64,000 bases of DNA from Flavobacterium inviolabile (GCF_013389455.1 NZ_CP058278.1:1736001-1800000); one strand, 5' to 3'. Counted from the first letter of the stretch, positions 52,570 through 62,005 are shown. A program made the numbers and translations. The notes: a model not told the origin generated them from the sequence alone.

Positions 52570-52577
52570 TAAATTTG
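52570..52577 (+). promoter_or_regulatory. -7 box upstream of the TIGR01777 gene
   Basis: TAAATTTG fits TAnnTTTG. A 7-codon ATG frame (52594-52617) lies between it and the start at 52664 and could be a tiny leader ORF; this part is weak. Confidence 0.4.
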
Positions 52578-52663
52578 TAATAAAAAGCTGAAAATGAAAT
52601 GGATGAAGCAGTTTTGAAAGCGGGCTCGAATCATTTTATAATCAGTAAAAAGAAAGAGGAAAT

Positions 52664-53566
52664 ATGAAAGTTTTAATTACAGGAGCTACCGGTTTAGTAG
52701 GGAAAGAATTGGTTTCGTTGCTGTTACAAAACGGTGTAGCGATTCATTATCTTACCACTTCCAAAAAGAAAATTGAAGGAGAAGCGTTGTATCAGGGGTT
52801 TTTCTGGAACCCGGAACAGGGGCTAATCGATGAAAACTGCCTGCTGGGTGTGGATGTCATTATCCATCTGGCTGGAGCCTCGATATCCAAACGCTGGACA
52901 AGTTCCTATAAAGAAGAAATTATCGAAAGCCGGATCCTATCGGCTAATGTGCTGTATAAGGCACTTAAAAACAATCCCAATCAGGTTAAACAGATCATCA
53001 GTGCTTCGGCTGTCGGGATATACCCGGATAGTCTAACGGCGGTATATGGCGAAGAGGAAAAAGCGGTGAGCGATACTTTTCTGGGTAATGTGGTCCTGAA
53101 ATGGGAAGAAGCGGCAGAACAATTCAAAAGACTGGATATTGCGGTCTGTAAGCTGCGTTTCGGTCTGGTATTGTCCGGCCAGGGTGGTGCTTTACCCAGT
53201 ATGGTAAGGCCGGTAAAAATGGGAATCGGTTCCGGTTTCGGCTCCGGCAAACAATATTTTTCCTGGATACATATACACGATCTGGCAGACATGATCTATT
53301 TCGCGGTTCAGAACAACTGGAGCGGTGTGTATAATGCTGTGGCGCCCAATCCGGTTACCAATAACGAATTGATGAAGGCGATAGCAAAAGCCCTTCAAAA
53401 AGATATCGTGCTGCCCAATACGCCGCGTTTGTTAATGAAACTGCTGCTGGGTGAAATGCATCTTTTGCTGTTTGAAAGCCAAAAGGTGAGTGCACAGAAA
53501 GTTTTGGATAACGGCTTTCAGTTCAAATACAAAAATCTGGATAAGGCACTGGACAATCTGTTATAG
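52664..53566 (+). CDS. TIGR01777-family epimerase/oxidoreductase (YfcH-like)
   Basis: A 300-residue atypical SDR: GATGLVGKELV near 7-17, HLAGASI near 68-74, SASAVGIYPDS near 110-120, LRFGLVLSGQGGALPSM near 166-182, SWIHIHDLADMIYFA near 203-217, and DUF1731-like C-terminus. The family (E. coli YfcH, SulA-like in some names) has no firmly assigned reaction. A GAGGA ribosome-binding-like element sits right before the ATG, unusual in this genome. Confidence 0.9.
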   Translation: MKVLITGATGLVGKELVSLLLQNGVAIHYLTTSKKKIEGEALYQGFFWNPEQGLIDENCLLGVDVIIHLAGASISKRWTSSYKEEIIESRILSANVLYKALKNNPNQVKQIISASAVGIYPDSLTAVYGEEEKAVSDTFLGNVVLKWEEAAEQFKRLDIAVCKLRFGLVLSGQGGALPSMVRPVKMGIGSGFGSGKQYFSWIHIHDLADMIYFAVQNNWSGVYNAVAPNPVTNNELMKAIAKALQKDIVLPNTPRLLMKLLLGEMHLLLFESQKVSAQKVLDNGFQFKYKNLDKALDNLL

Positions 53567-53578
53567 CCGGAAACAAAA

Positions 53579-53606
53579 AAAGTGCTGAAATTTTCAGCAC
53601 TTTAGT
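53579..53606 (+). terminator. Terminator of the TIGR01777 gene
   Basis: A stem of about 10 to 12 bp (AAAGTGCTGA with TCAGCACTTT), possibly bidirectional, between convergent genes. Confidence 0.8.
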
Positions 53607-53640
53607 GGAATTATAATCGTAAGTAAGATGAAGTAATAAA

Positions 53641-54306
53641 TTATTTTGTTGCTTTTACGCTAACTTTTAGTTCGATATCGTCATTGATAAATTTGTCACC
53701 TAAATTGTCAAAAACAGATTTAGAGCCATAATTTACATTCCATAATGTTCTGTTAATGGTAAAAGAATCACTGTCAATACTGATGCCTTTATCGTCAACC
53801 GTAACGGTTGCAGGGAACTTAACGCTTTTGGTAATATCTTTTAAGGTTAAGTTACCTTCTATCATTTTCTTGCCGGCTTCGTCGGTTACTTTTGTAATCT
53901 CGAAAACACCTTCAGGGTATTTTTTTGTATTGAAGAAATGATCAACATCGCTTTCTTTTCCAAGACCTTTTAAATGTCCTTCCAGTGATGCTTTGTCATC
54001 ACCTTTTAAATCGGTTACAGTAATGGAAGTCATGTCGATGAAAAACTTACCGGTTTCGATAACGCCGTCTTTGGCATACAATTCACCATTTTTCAAAGCG
54101 ATGGTTCCGGTGTGCTTTCCTGTTGGTTTGGTTGCTACCCAGTTTATAGTAGAAGCTTTCGCGTCAACATTAAACTTTACGGCTTCGTTTGAAGTTACCG
54201 GTGCCTCAACAGTTTCTTTTATTTCTGCTTCATTAGCCTTGTCTTTTTTACAGGAAACAACAGATAATGTTGCCAAAACCAATAAACTTAAAATGCCTTT
54301 TTTCAT
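53641..54306 (-). CDS. YceI-family lipoprotein
   Basis: Start set at the internal ATG 54306, which gives MKKGILSLLVLATLSVVSCKK with a lipobox at Cys19; the upstream ATG at 54330 adds eight residues. The 221-residue protein carries the YceI lipid-binding barrel pattern: INWVATKPTGKHTGTIALKNGEL near 54-76, SLEGHLKGLGKESDVDHFFNTKKYP near 107-131, TLKDITKSVKFPATV near 154-168. YceI proteins bind isoprenoids or amphiphiles in the periplasm. Confidence 0.9.
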   Translation of the reverse strand: MKKGILSLLVLATLSVVSCKKDKANEAEIKETVEAPVTSNEAVKFNVDAKASTINWVATKPTGKHTGTIALKNGELYAKDGVIETGKFFIDMTSITVTDLKGDDKASLEGHLKGLGKESDVDHFFNTKKYPEGVFEITKVTDEAGKKMIEGNLTLKDITKSVKFPATVTVDDKGISIDSDSFTINRTLWNVNYGSKSVFDNLGDKFINDDIELKVSVKATK

Positions 54307-54540
54307 AGAAATTAATTTTTTAGTTTCCACAAACTTATCGAAATCAAATTGAAAACTTCTTAAAATTATATTAAATTTCTTTTATAAAATACTATGAAAG
54401 CATACTTTTTTATCGTTTTTGAGTCGCTTTTACATTTTTTATAAAGGCTGCCGGAAGCAGGAATTACGCCAGATCCGGCCTGAAAAAACGGCCACTTATA
54501 CTGCCTTAAACAATGGAAAATGAAAATAGTAGGTGACAAA

Positions 54541-54572
54541 TTGACATTTTTAAATATTTGGCAATACTTTTG
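54541..54572 (+). promoter_or_regulatory. Promoter of grpE-dnaJ
   Basis: TTG at 54541-54543 and TACTTTTG at 54565-54572 with 21 bases between, close to the Bacteroidota sigma-A consensus (TTG / TAnnTTTG). Transcription would start about seven bases later, leaving a short leader to the ATG at 54602. No CIRCE element is seen. Confidence 0.72.
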
Positions 54573-54601
54573 CAATCCGAAAATGACACGATTATAGCAT
54601 A

Positions 54602-55168
54602 ATGTTCAAGAAAATATTTAAAAATATGAGCCAGGAAAATACTGAAAACATAGAAAAAGAGCAATTACAAGGAGATAATGTTTCAGAAAACCAAGCAATT
54701 CCTCAGCCGGAACTTACCGTTGAGGAGCAGTTACAGGAAGAAGTAGCCAAAGAAAAAGACAAATTCCTGAGATTGTTTGCGGAATTTGAAAATTATAAAA
54801 AGCGTACTTCAAAAGAACGTTTGGAATTGTTTAAAACGGCCAATCAGGAAGTATTGCAGGCAATGCTGCCGGTAGTGGACGATTTTGACAGAGCCTTGCC
54901 GGAAATTGCAAAAACATTGGGTGATGAAAACCTGATGAAAGGCGTGAGTTTGATTTATGAAAAATTAAAATCCACTTTAGTAGCTAAAGGACTTGAGGAA
55001 GTAGCAGTAAAAGCAGGTGATGCTTTTAATGCAGACTTCGCTGAGGCAATTACATTAATCCCGGCACCTTCAGAAGACCTGAAAGGTAAAATAGTGGATG
55101 TAATTGAAAAAGGGTATAAACTTGGGGATAAGATTATCCGATTCCCTAAAGTAGTGGTAGGACAATAA
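54602..55168 (+). CDS. grpE: Nucleotide exchange factor GrpE
   Basis: Exchange factor for DnaK. The 188 residues have an acidic N-terminal region, the long coiled-coil helix (KEKDKFLRLFAEFENYKKRTSKERLELF near 51-78) and the C-terminal beta domain (VAVKAGDAFNADFAEAITLIPAP). An internal ATG at 54626 (MSQENTENI) is an alternative start. dnaJ follows 99 bases later. Confidence 0.96.
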   Translation: MFKKIFKNMSQENTENIEKEQLQGDNVSENQAIPQPELTVEEQLQEEVAKEKDKFLRLFAEFENYKKRTSKERLELFKTANQEVLQAMLPVVDDFDRALPEIAKTLGDENLMKGVSLIYEKLKSTLVAKGLEEVAVKAGDAFNADFAEAITLIPAPSEDLKGKIVDVIEKGYKLGDKIIRFPKVVVGQ

Positions 55169-55267
55169 TAAAAGAATAGCAATAGAATTACAAAAAGCAA
55201 GCCGAAAGAGGGACTACCGACAGCGATTTGCTTTTTGTGATTTGATATTTACGAACGTAATCAGTTT

Positions 55268-56395
55268 ATGAAAAAAGATTTTTACGAAATATTAGGAATA
55301 GATAAAAGCGCTACGGCAGAGCAGATCAAAAAAGCTTACCGTAAAAAAGCTATTGAATATCATCCTGATAAGAATCCGGGAGATAAAGAAGCGGAAGAAA
55401 AATTCAAAGTAGCAGCCGAAGCTTATGAAGTGCTGAGTGATCCTGACAAAAAAGCACGTTATGACCAGTATGGTCATGCAGCCTTTGACGGTGCAGGAGG
55501 ATTTGGCGGCGGCCACATGAATATGGATGATATTTTCAGCCAGTTCGGAGATATTTTCGGAAGCGCTTTTGGCGGCGGATTCAGTGGATTCGGTGGCGGA
55601 TTCGGCGGTGGCGGTGGTCAGCGTCGTATGAAAGGAAGCAATTTGCGTATTAAAGTAAAATTAACTTTGGAAGAAATTGCGAACGGTGTTGAGAAAAAAG
55701 TAAAAGTAAAAAGAAAAGTTCAGGCTCAGGGCGTTACTTATAAAACCTGTCCAACCTGTCACGGATCGGGTCAGGTAACCAAAATTACCAATACGATTTT
55801 AGGAAGAATGCAAACTGCTTCTCCGTGTCATACCTGTAGCGGTACCGGTCAGATTATTGACAGCAAACCTTCGCAGGCAGATGCTCAGGGAATGATTTTG
55901 GAAGACGAAACCGTATCAATCAAAATCCCGGCAGGTGTTGTGGATGGCATGCAGTTAAAAGTAGCCGGAAAAGGGAACGATGCTCCGGGAGCAAACAGCG
56001 TACCGGGTGATTTAATTGTTGCCATTGAAGAAGTAGAGCACGAAAAACTAAAGCGTGAAGGCGAAAATTTACATTATGACCTGTATATCAGTTTTGCGGA
56101 AGCAGCCTTAGGGACTTCCAAAGATATAGAAGCCGTAAACGGTAAAGTTCGTATCAAACTGGAAGAAGGAATTCAGTCCGGAAAAATATTACGTCTCAAA
56201 GGAAAAGGAATACCAAGTCTAAACAGCTACGGAAGTGGTGACTTACTGGTTCACGTTAACGTATGGACGCCAAAAACACTAAACAAAGAACAAAAACAGT
56301 TCTTTGAAAAGATGGTGGATGACGAGAATTTTATTCCAAATCCTGAGAAATCAGACAAATCATTTTTTGAAAAAGTTAAAGACATGTTTTCATAA
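55268..56395 (+). CDS. dnaJ: Chaperone DnaJ with reduced zinc region
   Basis: DnaK cochaperone, 375 residues. The J-domain (HPD near residue 33-35, YHPDKNPGD) and a Gly/Phe-rich linker (about 75-115) are normal. The zinc region has only two CxxCxGxG motifs: CPTCHGSG (161-168) and CHTCSGTG (187-194), instead of the usual four. They match motifs 2 and 3, so one of two zinc sites is absent. The substrate-binding C-terminal domain is complete. It follows grpE and ends before a terminator. Confidence 0.95.
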   Translation: MKKDFYEILGIDKSATAEQIKKAYRKKAIEYHPDKNPGDKEAEEKFKVAAEAYEVLSDPDKKARYDQYGHAAFDGAGGFGGGHMNMDDIFSQFGDIFGSAFGGGFSGFGGGFGGGGGQRRMKGSNLRIKVKLTLEEIANGVEKKVKVKRKVQAQGVTYKTCPTCHGSGQVTKITNTILGRMQTASPCHTCSGTGQIIDSKPSQADAQGMILEDETVSIKIPAGVVDGMQLKVAGKGNDAPGANSVPGDLIVAIEEVEHEKLKREGENLHYDLYISFAEAALGTSKDIEAVNGKVRIKLEEGIQSGKILRLKGKGIPSLNSYGSGDLLVHVNVWTPKTLNKEQKQFFEKMVDDENFIPNPEKSDKSFFEKVKDMFS

Positions 56396-56461
56396 TGATT
56401 ATAAAAGTTATACTTTTGAGAATCACTAGTTAAGGCTGGTGAATTCTTTTTCATAGCAATT

Positions 56462-56497
56462 TTTCCCATCCTTGCGAAAATCGAGGGTGGGTTTTTT
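56462..56497 (+). terminator. Terminator of dnaJ
   Basis: An 8-bp stem with one wobble pair (CCCATCCT with AGGGTGGG) and a six-base T-run. Confidence 0.75.
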
Positions 56498-56557
56498 GTA
56501 ACAATTGGAGCCAGTGCGTGTCTAATTTATTACTTTTACAAAAATCTATTCTAACAA

Positions 56558-57481
56558 ATGAGTTCAATCTTAGAGGTTAAAAATGTAGTAAAACAATATG
56601 GTGATTATACTGCATTAAATAATGTTTCCTTACAAGTACCCAAAGGAAGTATCTACGGACTTTTAGGCCCTAACGGAGCCGGAAAAACATCCCTGATTCG
56701 TATTATAAACCAGATTACACTGCCGGATAGCGGAGAGGTGATCCTTGACGGTGAAAAACTGTCGCCGCATCACGTACAGCATATCGGCTATATGCCGGAA
56801 GAAAGAGGACTGTATAAAACCATGAAAGTGGGAGAACAGGCCTTGTACCTGGCGCAATTGAAAGGATTGTCAAAAGAAGAAGCGAAAAAACAGCTGCAAT
56901 ACTGGTTTGAAAAATTAGAGATCCAGGGATGGTGGAATAAGAAAATCCAGGAACTTTCTAAAGGGATGGCACAAAAAATCCAGTTTGTGGTAACGGTATT
57001 GCACCAGCCAAAACTGTTGATTTTTGATGAACCGTTTTCGGGATTTGACCCGGTAAATGCCAACCTTATCAAAGACGAAATATTAGAATTAAAGAAAAAA
57101 GGGGCTACCATTATCTTTTCGACCCACCGTATGGAAAGCGTGGAAGAAATGTGTGACGATATTGCGCTGATCCACAAATCCAACAAACTGATTGAAGGCA
57201 AACTGGTGGATGTTAAAAAAGAACACAGAACCAATTCTTTCGAAGTGGGCGTATTGTCAGACAATGTAGAACGCTTAATGTATGAGCTAACGCAGCAGTT
57301 TACGCTGCAGCAAACAAACTTTAAATCGTTAAACGACGAGTTGAAACTGGAAGTGCAAATCGGAAATCAGACGCCTAATGCGCTTTTAAACATACTGACG
57401 CAAAACGGGCAGGTAACCCATTTTGTGGAAAAAATTCCAAGTGTGAACGATATTTTTATTCAAACAGTAAGTCAGAAATAA
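56558..57481 (+). CDS. ABC transporter ATP-binding protein (NatA-like)
   Basis: A 307-residue ATPase: Walker A GPNGAGKTS near 38-46, signature LSKGMAQKIQF near 132-142, Walker B LLIFDEPFSGFDP near 152-164. A C-terminal domain (about 225-307) is as in Na+ or drug exporters (NatA/YhaQ type). The stop overlaps by one base the ATG of the permease gene, so the two are one transporter. Confidence 0.93.
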   Translation: MSSILEVKNVVKQYGDYTALNNVSLQVPKGSIYGLLGPNGAGKTSLIRIINQITLPDSGEVILDGEKLSPHHVQHIGYMPEERGLYKTMKVGEQALYLAQLKGLSKEEAKKQLQYWFEKLEIQGWWNKKIQELSKGMAQKIQFVVTVLHQPKLLIFDEPFSGFDPVNANLIKDEILELKKKGATIIFSTHRMESVEEMCDDIALIHKSNKLIEGKLVDVKKEHRTNSFEVGVLSDNVERLMYELTQQFTLQQTNFKSLNDELKLEVQIGNQTPNALLNILTQNGQVTHFVEKIPSVNDIFIQTVSQK

Positions 57482-58785
57482 TGAGTGTTTTAGCCTTAAT
57501 TATAAAGAGAGAATTTATCGCCAAAGTGCGTAATAAGTCATTCATTGTAATGACGTTCCTGAGTCCGTTATTAATTGTCGGGATGTCATTCTTAATCGGC
57601 TATCTGGCGAGTATGAATGATGATGAAGTGAAAAAAATCGCCATTCATGATGAAGCCGGAATTTTAAAACAGGATTTTAAGAATACCAAAAAAATAACCT
57701 ACGTTGACCTGTCGGCTATGCCGCTGAAAACCGCTAAGGATACCGCCAGTAAAAATTATGAAGGAATGATCTACGTTCCGAAAGTGGCCGATCCGAAAGA
57801 ATTGCTGAACAAAGTAGAATACATTTCCGACGACAGTCCGAATATGGATTTCATTGTCGAGGTAGAAAAGGTTATCGATAATCAGCTGACAAGAGGAAAC
57901 CTGAAAGCGCTGGGTTTTGACTATGATAAAATTGAAAAAGCCAAAACAAATGCCAACATCCATTTAACCAGCTTTAATGGAGAAGAGCGTTTTAAATGGC
58001 TGAATATCATGAAAGTTGTTATTGGCGGTGCTTTTGGTTACCTGATTATGATGTTCATTATCATCTACGGAAACTTTGTAATGCGCAGCGTTATTGAAGA
58101 AAAGACAAACCGTATTATCGAAATTATTATATCGTCTGTAAAACCTTTCCAGCTGATGATGGGTAAAATCATCGGGAACTCGCTGGCCGGTATTCTGCAG
58201 TTTGCAATATGGGCGATAGTGGGAGTGATCCTGCTGGTTGGGGTTTCCTCATTCTTTGGCATCCAGACCGGTACGCAGGCAACTGTGGATCCGGAAATGC
58301 TGAATGCAGCACAACAGGAAATGGGTGGAACGATCCAGGCATATATCAGAGAAATTTTCAACCTTCCTTTGGGAACACTGGTAAGCTGTTTTGTAATCTA
58401 CTTTATTGGCGGTTACTTTTTATACAGCTCCCTTTATGCGGCAATCGGCGCTGCAGTAGATAGCGAAACCGATTCGCAGCAATTTTTACTGCCTATTCTG
58501 ATGCCGATGATGTTAGGGGTTTATGTTGGTTTTTTCACGGTGATGAACGATCCGCACGGAACCGTTGCAACGGTTTTCTCCATTATACCGTTAACCTCAC
58601 CAATAGTTATGCTGATGCGGATTCCGTTTGGCGTGCCTTGGTGGCAATTGGTACTTTCCATAGCATTGCTGTTCGGAACATTCCTGTTAGTGGTGTGGTT
58701 TGCATCAAAAATCTACAGAGTCGGAATCCTGATGTACGGTAAAAAACCAACCTGGAAAGAATTATTCAAATGGTTAAAATATTAA
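57481..58785 (+). CDS. ABC transporter permease (NatB/YhaP-like)
   Basis: A 434-residue ABC-2 permease: N-terminal membrane helix (VLALIIKREFIAKVRNKSFIVMTFL near 2-26), a large extracytoplasmic domain (about 45-165), then five or six C-terminal membrane segments with the YGNFVMRSVIEEKTNRIIEIIISSVKPFQLMMGKI block near 195-230. This is the Na+/multidrug exporter permease partner of the ATPase before it. Confidence 0.92.
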   Translation: MSVLALIIKREFIAKVRNKSFIVMTFLSPLLIVGMSFLIGYLASMNDDEVKKIAIHDEAGILKQDFKNTKKITYVDLSAMPLKTAKDTASKNYEGMIYVPKVADPKELLNKVEYISDDSPNMDFIVEVEKVIDNQLTRGNLKALGFDYDKIEKAKTNANIHLTSFNGEERFKWLNIMKVVIGGAFGYLIMMFIIIYGNFVMRSVIEEKTNRIIEIIISSVKPFQLMMGKIIGNSLAGILQFAIWAIVGVILLVGVSSFFGIQTGTQATVDPEMLNAAQQEMGGTIQAYIREIFNLPLGTLVSCFVIYFIGGYFLYSSLYAAIGAAVDSETDSQQFLLPILMPMMLGVYVGFFTVMNDPHGTVATVFSIIPLTSPIVMLMRIPFGVPWWQLVLSIALLFGTFLLVVWFASKIYRVGILMYGKKPTWKELFKWLKY

Positions 58786-58793
58786 ACTAAGGA

Positions 58794-59633
58794 ATGTTGG
58801 ATGAATTAAAAGACATACTCGGATTTAAATTAATAGACACCAGAAATATCGATTTTTCGGTAGTGAATTTAATTGTCCTGGTGGTGGCTTTAATGATGAC
58901 GGGAGTCATTTTAAAATTCATCCTGAAAGTAATTACCCGGAAGATACCGGCAGAAGACAAAAACAAATTTGTAAGCGTATTCCAGTTTTTTAAATACATC
59001 GTTTACCTGTTCGTAGTCATGTTTACACTCCATTCATCCGGAGTGAACATGAATGTCTTTTTAACCGCTTCGGCGGCGCTTTTTGTAGGGATCGGACTGG
59101 CATTGCAAACCTTTTTCCAGGATATTATTTCCGGAATACTGATGATCCTGGACCAGTCGTTGCACATTGGCGATATTATTGAAGTAGACGGAAAAGTGGG
59201 ACAGGTAACGGAAATCCGGTTGCGAACAACAAGAGCCGTAACCCGTAACGACAGGGTGATGATCATCCCGAATCATAAGTTTATGAGTGAAACCCTGTTT
59301 AACTGGACACAGAACAACAGTACAAACCGGGATCAGGTATCGGTGGGAGTGGCTTACGGAAGTGATGTGCGGCTGGTTAAAAAATTACTGGAAGACTGTG
59401 TGAGAGAAACCGAAGGCGTTTTAACAGACAAAGAGGTGATTGCGATCTTTGAAGATTTCGGAGATTCTGCCCTCAGTTTTTCCGTTTTCTTTTATGTGGG
59501 CAACGGAATGAGAACACCGAGGGTTCAGAGTGAGATCCGCTTTAAAATAGAAGAGGCTTTTCGACAACATAAAATTTCGATTCCTTTTCCGCAGAGTGAG
59601 GTTACCATTATAAACCGGCAAAATAAAGCCTGA
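58794..59633 (+). CDS. Mechanosensitive ion channel (MscS family)
   Basis: A 279-residue small MscS channel: three membrane segments (about 22-44, 64-82, 87-110), the pore helix block ASAALFVGIGLALQTFFQDIISGI near 91-114, then the beta domain GDIIEVDGKVGQVTEIRLRTTRAVTRNDRVMIIPN near 123-157 and the C-terminal vestibule domain. It acts as a pressure-release valve in osmotic downshock. It starts eight bases after the permease gene. Confidence 0.95.
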   Translation: MLDELKDILGFKLIDTRNIDFSVVNLIVLVVALMMTGVILKFILKVITRKIPAEDKNKFVSVFQFFKYIVYLFVVMFTLHSSGVNMNVFLTASAALFVGIGLALQTFFQDIISGILMILDQSLHIGDIIEVDGKVGQVTEIRLRTTRAVTRNDRVMIIPNHKFMSETLFNWTQNNSTNRDQVSVGVAYGSDVRLVKKLLEDCVRETEGVLTDKEVIAIFEDFGDSALSFSVFFYVGNGMRTPRVQSEIRFKIEEAFRQHKISIPFPQSEVTIINRQNKA

Positions 59634-59720
59634 TGAAAGCAGTTTAGCATAAACTTCACAAACTTTATTTTGCTTTTTGCTATTTTAGCAAGAGATAAAT
59701 ATTCAAAAACGAATCATAAA

Positions 59721-60884
59721 ATGCCTAAGATATTAATAATAGAAGACGAAGCAGCTATCCGGAGAGTATTGACAAAAATACTGTCTGAGGAGAATGATAC
59801 CTATATCGTTGAAGAAGCGGAAGACGGACTTAAGGGATTGGAAAAGATTAAAAATGAAGATTACGATCTGGTACTTTGTGATATCAAGATGCCCAAGATG
59901 GATGGAGAAGAAGTGCTGGAAGCGGTAAAAAAGATAAAACCGGAAATTCCGATGGTGATGATCTCCGGACACGGCGATCTTGAAACAGCGGTTAATACCA
60001 TGCGTTTGGGAGCATTTGACTATATTTCCAAACCGCCCGATTTAAACCGTTTGCTAAATACGGTCCGCAATGCCTTAGACAGAAAACAACTCGTTGTTGA
60101 AAATAAAATACTAAAGAAAAAAGTCAGTAAAAACTACGAGATGATCGGGAATAGCGAGCCTATTAACCATATCAAGGAGATTATTGACAAAGTAGCGCCC
60201 ACAGAAGCGCGGGTACTGATAACCGGACCTAACGGAACCGGAAAAGAACTTGTTGCCCACCAGCTGCATGAAAAAAGCGAACGGGCTGCGGCACCCTTGA
60301 TAGAAGTGAACTGTGCTGCGATTCCGTCCGAATTGATCGAAAGTGAATTATTTGGTCACGTAAAAGGAGCTTTTACTTCGGCTGTAAAGGATCGTGCCGG
60401 AAAGTTTGAAGCGGCCGATAAGGGAACCATCTTCCTGGATGAAATAGGCGATATGAGCCTTCCAGCCCAGGCAAAAGTACTGAGAGCTTTACAGGAAAAC
60501 ATGATTACCCGTGTAGGGGCGGATAAAGACATAAAAGTAGATGTCCGTATTGTGGCAGCAACCAATAAAGACCTTAAAAAAGAAATTGAAGAAGGACGCT
60601 TTAGAGAAGATTTATACCACCGTCTGGCGGTAATCTTAATTAAAGTACCGGCGCTTAACGACAGAAGAGACGATATCCCGTTGCTGGTAAAACACTTTGC
60701 CGAAAAAATTGCTTCCGAACAGGGAAATACGGCAAAGAAATTTTCGGCTGCCGCAGTAAAACTGTTACAGGAATACGACTGGACCGGAAATATCCGGGAA
60801 CTGCGCAATGTGATTGAACGGTTAATCATTTTAGGCGGAGCGGAAATATCGGAGAATGACGTGAAAATGTTCGCGAGCAAATAG
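59721..60884 (+). CDS. NtrC-type response regulator without DNA-binding domain
   Basis: Start set at 59721 (MPKILIIEDEAAIRRV). The 387-residue protein has a receiver domain with phospho-acceptor Asp54 and an AAA+ sigma-54 activator domain: GPNGTGKELVA near 170-180, GAFTSA at 216-221 where sigma-54 activators have GAFTGA, and the arginine-finger region FREDLYHRLAV near 294-304. It ends right after the AAA+ lid (NVIERLIILGGAEISENDV), so the C-terminal Fis-type helix-turn-helix is missing. It may work from solution or regulate in another way. Confidence 0.92.
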   Translation: MPKILIIEDEAAIRRVLTKILSEENDTYIVEEAEDGLKGLEKIKNEDYDLVLCDIKMPKMDGEEVLEAVKKIKPEIPMVMISGHGDLETAVNTMRLGAFDYISKPPDLNRLLNTVRNALDRKQLVVENKILKKKVSKNYEMIGNSEPINHIKEIIDKVAPTEARVLITGPNGTGKELVAHQLHEKSERAAAPLIEVNCAAIPSELIESELFGHVKGAFTSAVKDRAGKFEAADKGTIFLDEIGDMSLPAQAKVLRALQENMITRVGADKDIKVDVRIVAATNKDLKKEIEEGRFREDLYHRLAVILIKVPALNDRRDDIPLLVKHFAEKIASEQGNTAKKFSAAAVKLLQEYDWTGNIRELRNVIERLIILGGAEISENDVKMFASK

Positions 60885-60943
60885 CAATAAGTAGTAAAAA
60901 ATAAAAGACAGCAGCGCAAGCTTCTGTTCCTTTCTTTATACAG

Positions 60944-61591
60944 ATGAAATTAAAAAAGATAAATGAAAAACTGGCATTAGCCTTGTCAGAAAACGGGATT
61001 CAAACGCCTAATGAAATACAGAAAGACTGCTTCGGAACCCTTAAAAGCGGAGCCGATGCGGTAGTTATCATGCCGTCAAAAGGAGGTAAAACCACCACAA
61101 TTGTTTATACCGTTATCCAGAAACTGGAAAAAGCCGAAGGCGAATCGACCAGAGCCCTGATCATGGTGAAAGACAAGGAAGAAGTGCTGAAAATGGTTGA
61201 ACTGTTTAAAAAGTTTGGCAATTACCATGACCTTCGTGTTTTTGGAACACATGATAAAGGGGATATCGATTATGATAAAAACCACATTTCACTGGGAATT
61301 GATGTTCTTATCGGGACACCGACAAAAATCAATGCCATGTTCTCTTCGGCAGGATTCAACATGAACACGATTAAGATGTTTGTGATCGATGATTCCGATG
61401 AACTTTTCAAACTGCGTATGGATGCCGTCGTATTGCGCCTGTCGAGCAGTATTGAAAAAACACAGCGTTTGTTCTTCTCGGAAAACCTGACCGAAAGAGT
61501 AGAAGTGCTGGCTGATAAAATCATGATCGAACCGTATCTGTTCGGTGTAGACGATTATGAAGAGGATGAAGACGAAAATTTATACATATAA
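60944..61591 (+). CDS. Degenerate DEAD-box helicase N-terminal domain protein
   Basis: A 215-residue protein matching only the first RecA domain of DEAD-box RNA helicases: Q-motif-like GIQTPNEIQKDCF near 18-30, motif I replaced by PSKGGKTT (44-51), GTPTKI near 125, motif II replaced by DDSD (149-152), and no SAT motif. The C-terminal helicase domain is absent and the end is very acidic (DDYEEDEDENLYI). It probably has no unwinding activity. It sits two bases before the DUF2007 gene. Confidence 0.85.
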   Translation: MKLKKINEKLALALSENGIQTPNEIQKDCFGTLKSGADAVVIMPSKGGKTTTIVYTVIQKLEKAEGESTRALIMVKDKEEVLKMVELFKKFGNYHDLRVFGTHDKGDIDYDKNHISLGIDVLIGTPTKINAMFSSAGFNMNTIKMFVIDDSDELFKLRMDAVVLRLSSSIEKTQRLFFSENLTERVEVLADKIMIEPYLFGVDDYEEDEDENLYI

Positions 61592-61593
61592 TT

Positions 61594-61815
61594 ATGGGAA
61601 TGATGAAAGTGTTTTCAGGGAGTGAAACTTTAGCACTCACTTTGCAAACAAAACTGGAAGAAGCCGGCGTGGATACCATTGTTAAAAACAATGTTCAAAC
61701 GGCAAAAGTGAGCGGTGCCGGAGCAAAAGGCCTGGCGGTTGAAGTGTTTATCAATGAAGCTTATTTTGCAAAAGCAAATCCCGTTATTGAAGCCTTCAGG
61801 ATGAGTCTTGGATAG
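61594..61815 (+). CDS. DUF2007 domain protein
   Basis: A 73-residue single-domain protein of the PII-like DUF2007 family: MKVFSGSETLALTLQTKLEEAGV near 4-26, then AVEVFINEAYFAKA near 48-61. Function unknown. It is in the same transcript as the DEAD-like gene and ends in a terminator. Confidence 0.85.
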   Translation: MGMMKVFSGSETLALTLQTKLEEAGVDTIVKNNVQTAKVSGAGAKGLAVEVFINEAYFAKANPVIEAFRMSLG

Positions 61816-61837
61816 CCAGGAGAATAGAGTATTACAA

Positions 61838-61870
61838 CAAAAGCCGGTCGATAAAGCCGGCTTTTGTTTT
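61838..61870 (+). terminator. Terminator after DUF2007 gene
   Basis: A perfect 10-bp stem (61838-61847 with 61857-61866) with a 9-base loop and T-run. Confidence 0.85.
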
Positions 61871-61953
61871 TCAAACAACCGGAAATTTCAGTAAAGAATA
61901 AAAAAGCTGTAAACTCTGCTGTTAAGAAACTGAATAACTGTTCAATAAAAAAC

Positions 61954-61961
61954 TATCTTTG
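61954..61961 (+). promoter_or_regulatory. -7 box of the ABC-F gene
   Basis: TATCTTTG fits TAnnTTTG, 44 bases before the ATG at 62006. The -33 box is not clear. Confidence 0.55.
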
Positions 61962-62005
61962 CGCCTTTAAAAATAAAAAGCATAACACATTCATAAAACC
62001 ATACA

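Noticed and set aside
54500..54601. CIRCE (HrcA) operator before grpE
   Set aside because: No TTAGCACTC-N9-GAGTGCTAA dyad; a plain sigma-A-type promoter explains the region.
61625..61640. TTTAGCACTCAC resembling half of a CIRCE site
   Set aside because: It lies inside the DUF2007 coding region and lacks the second half-site.
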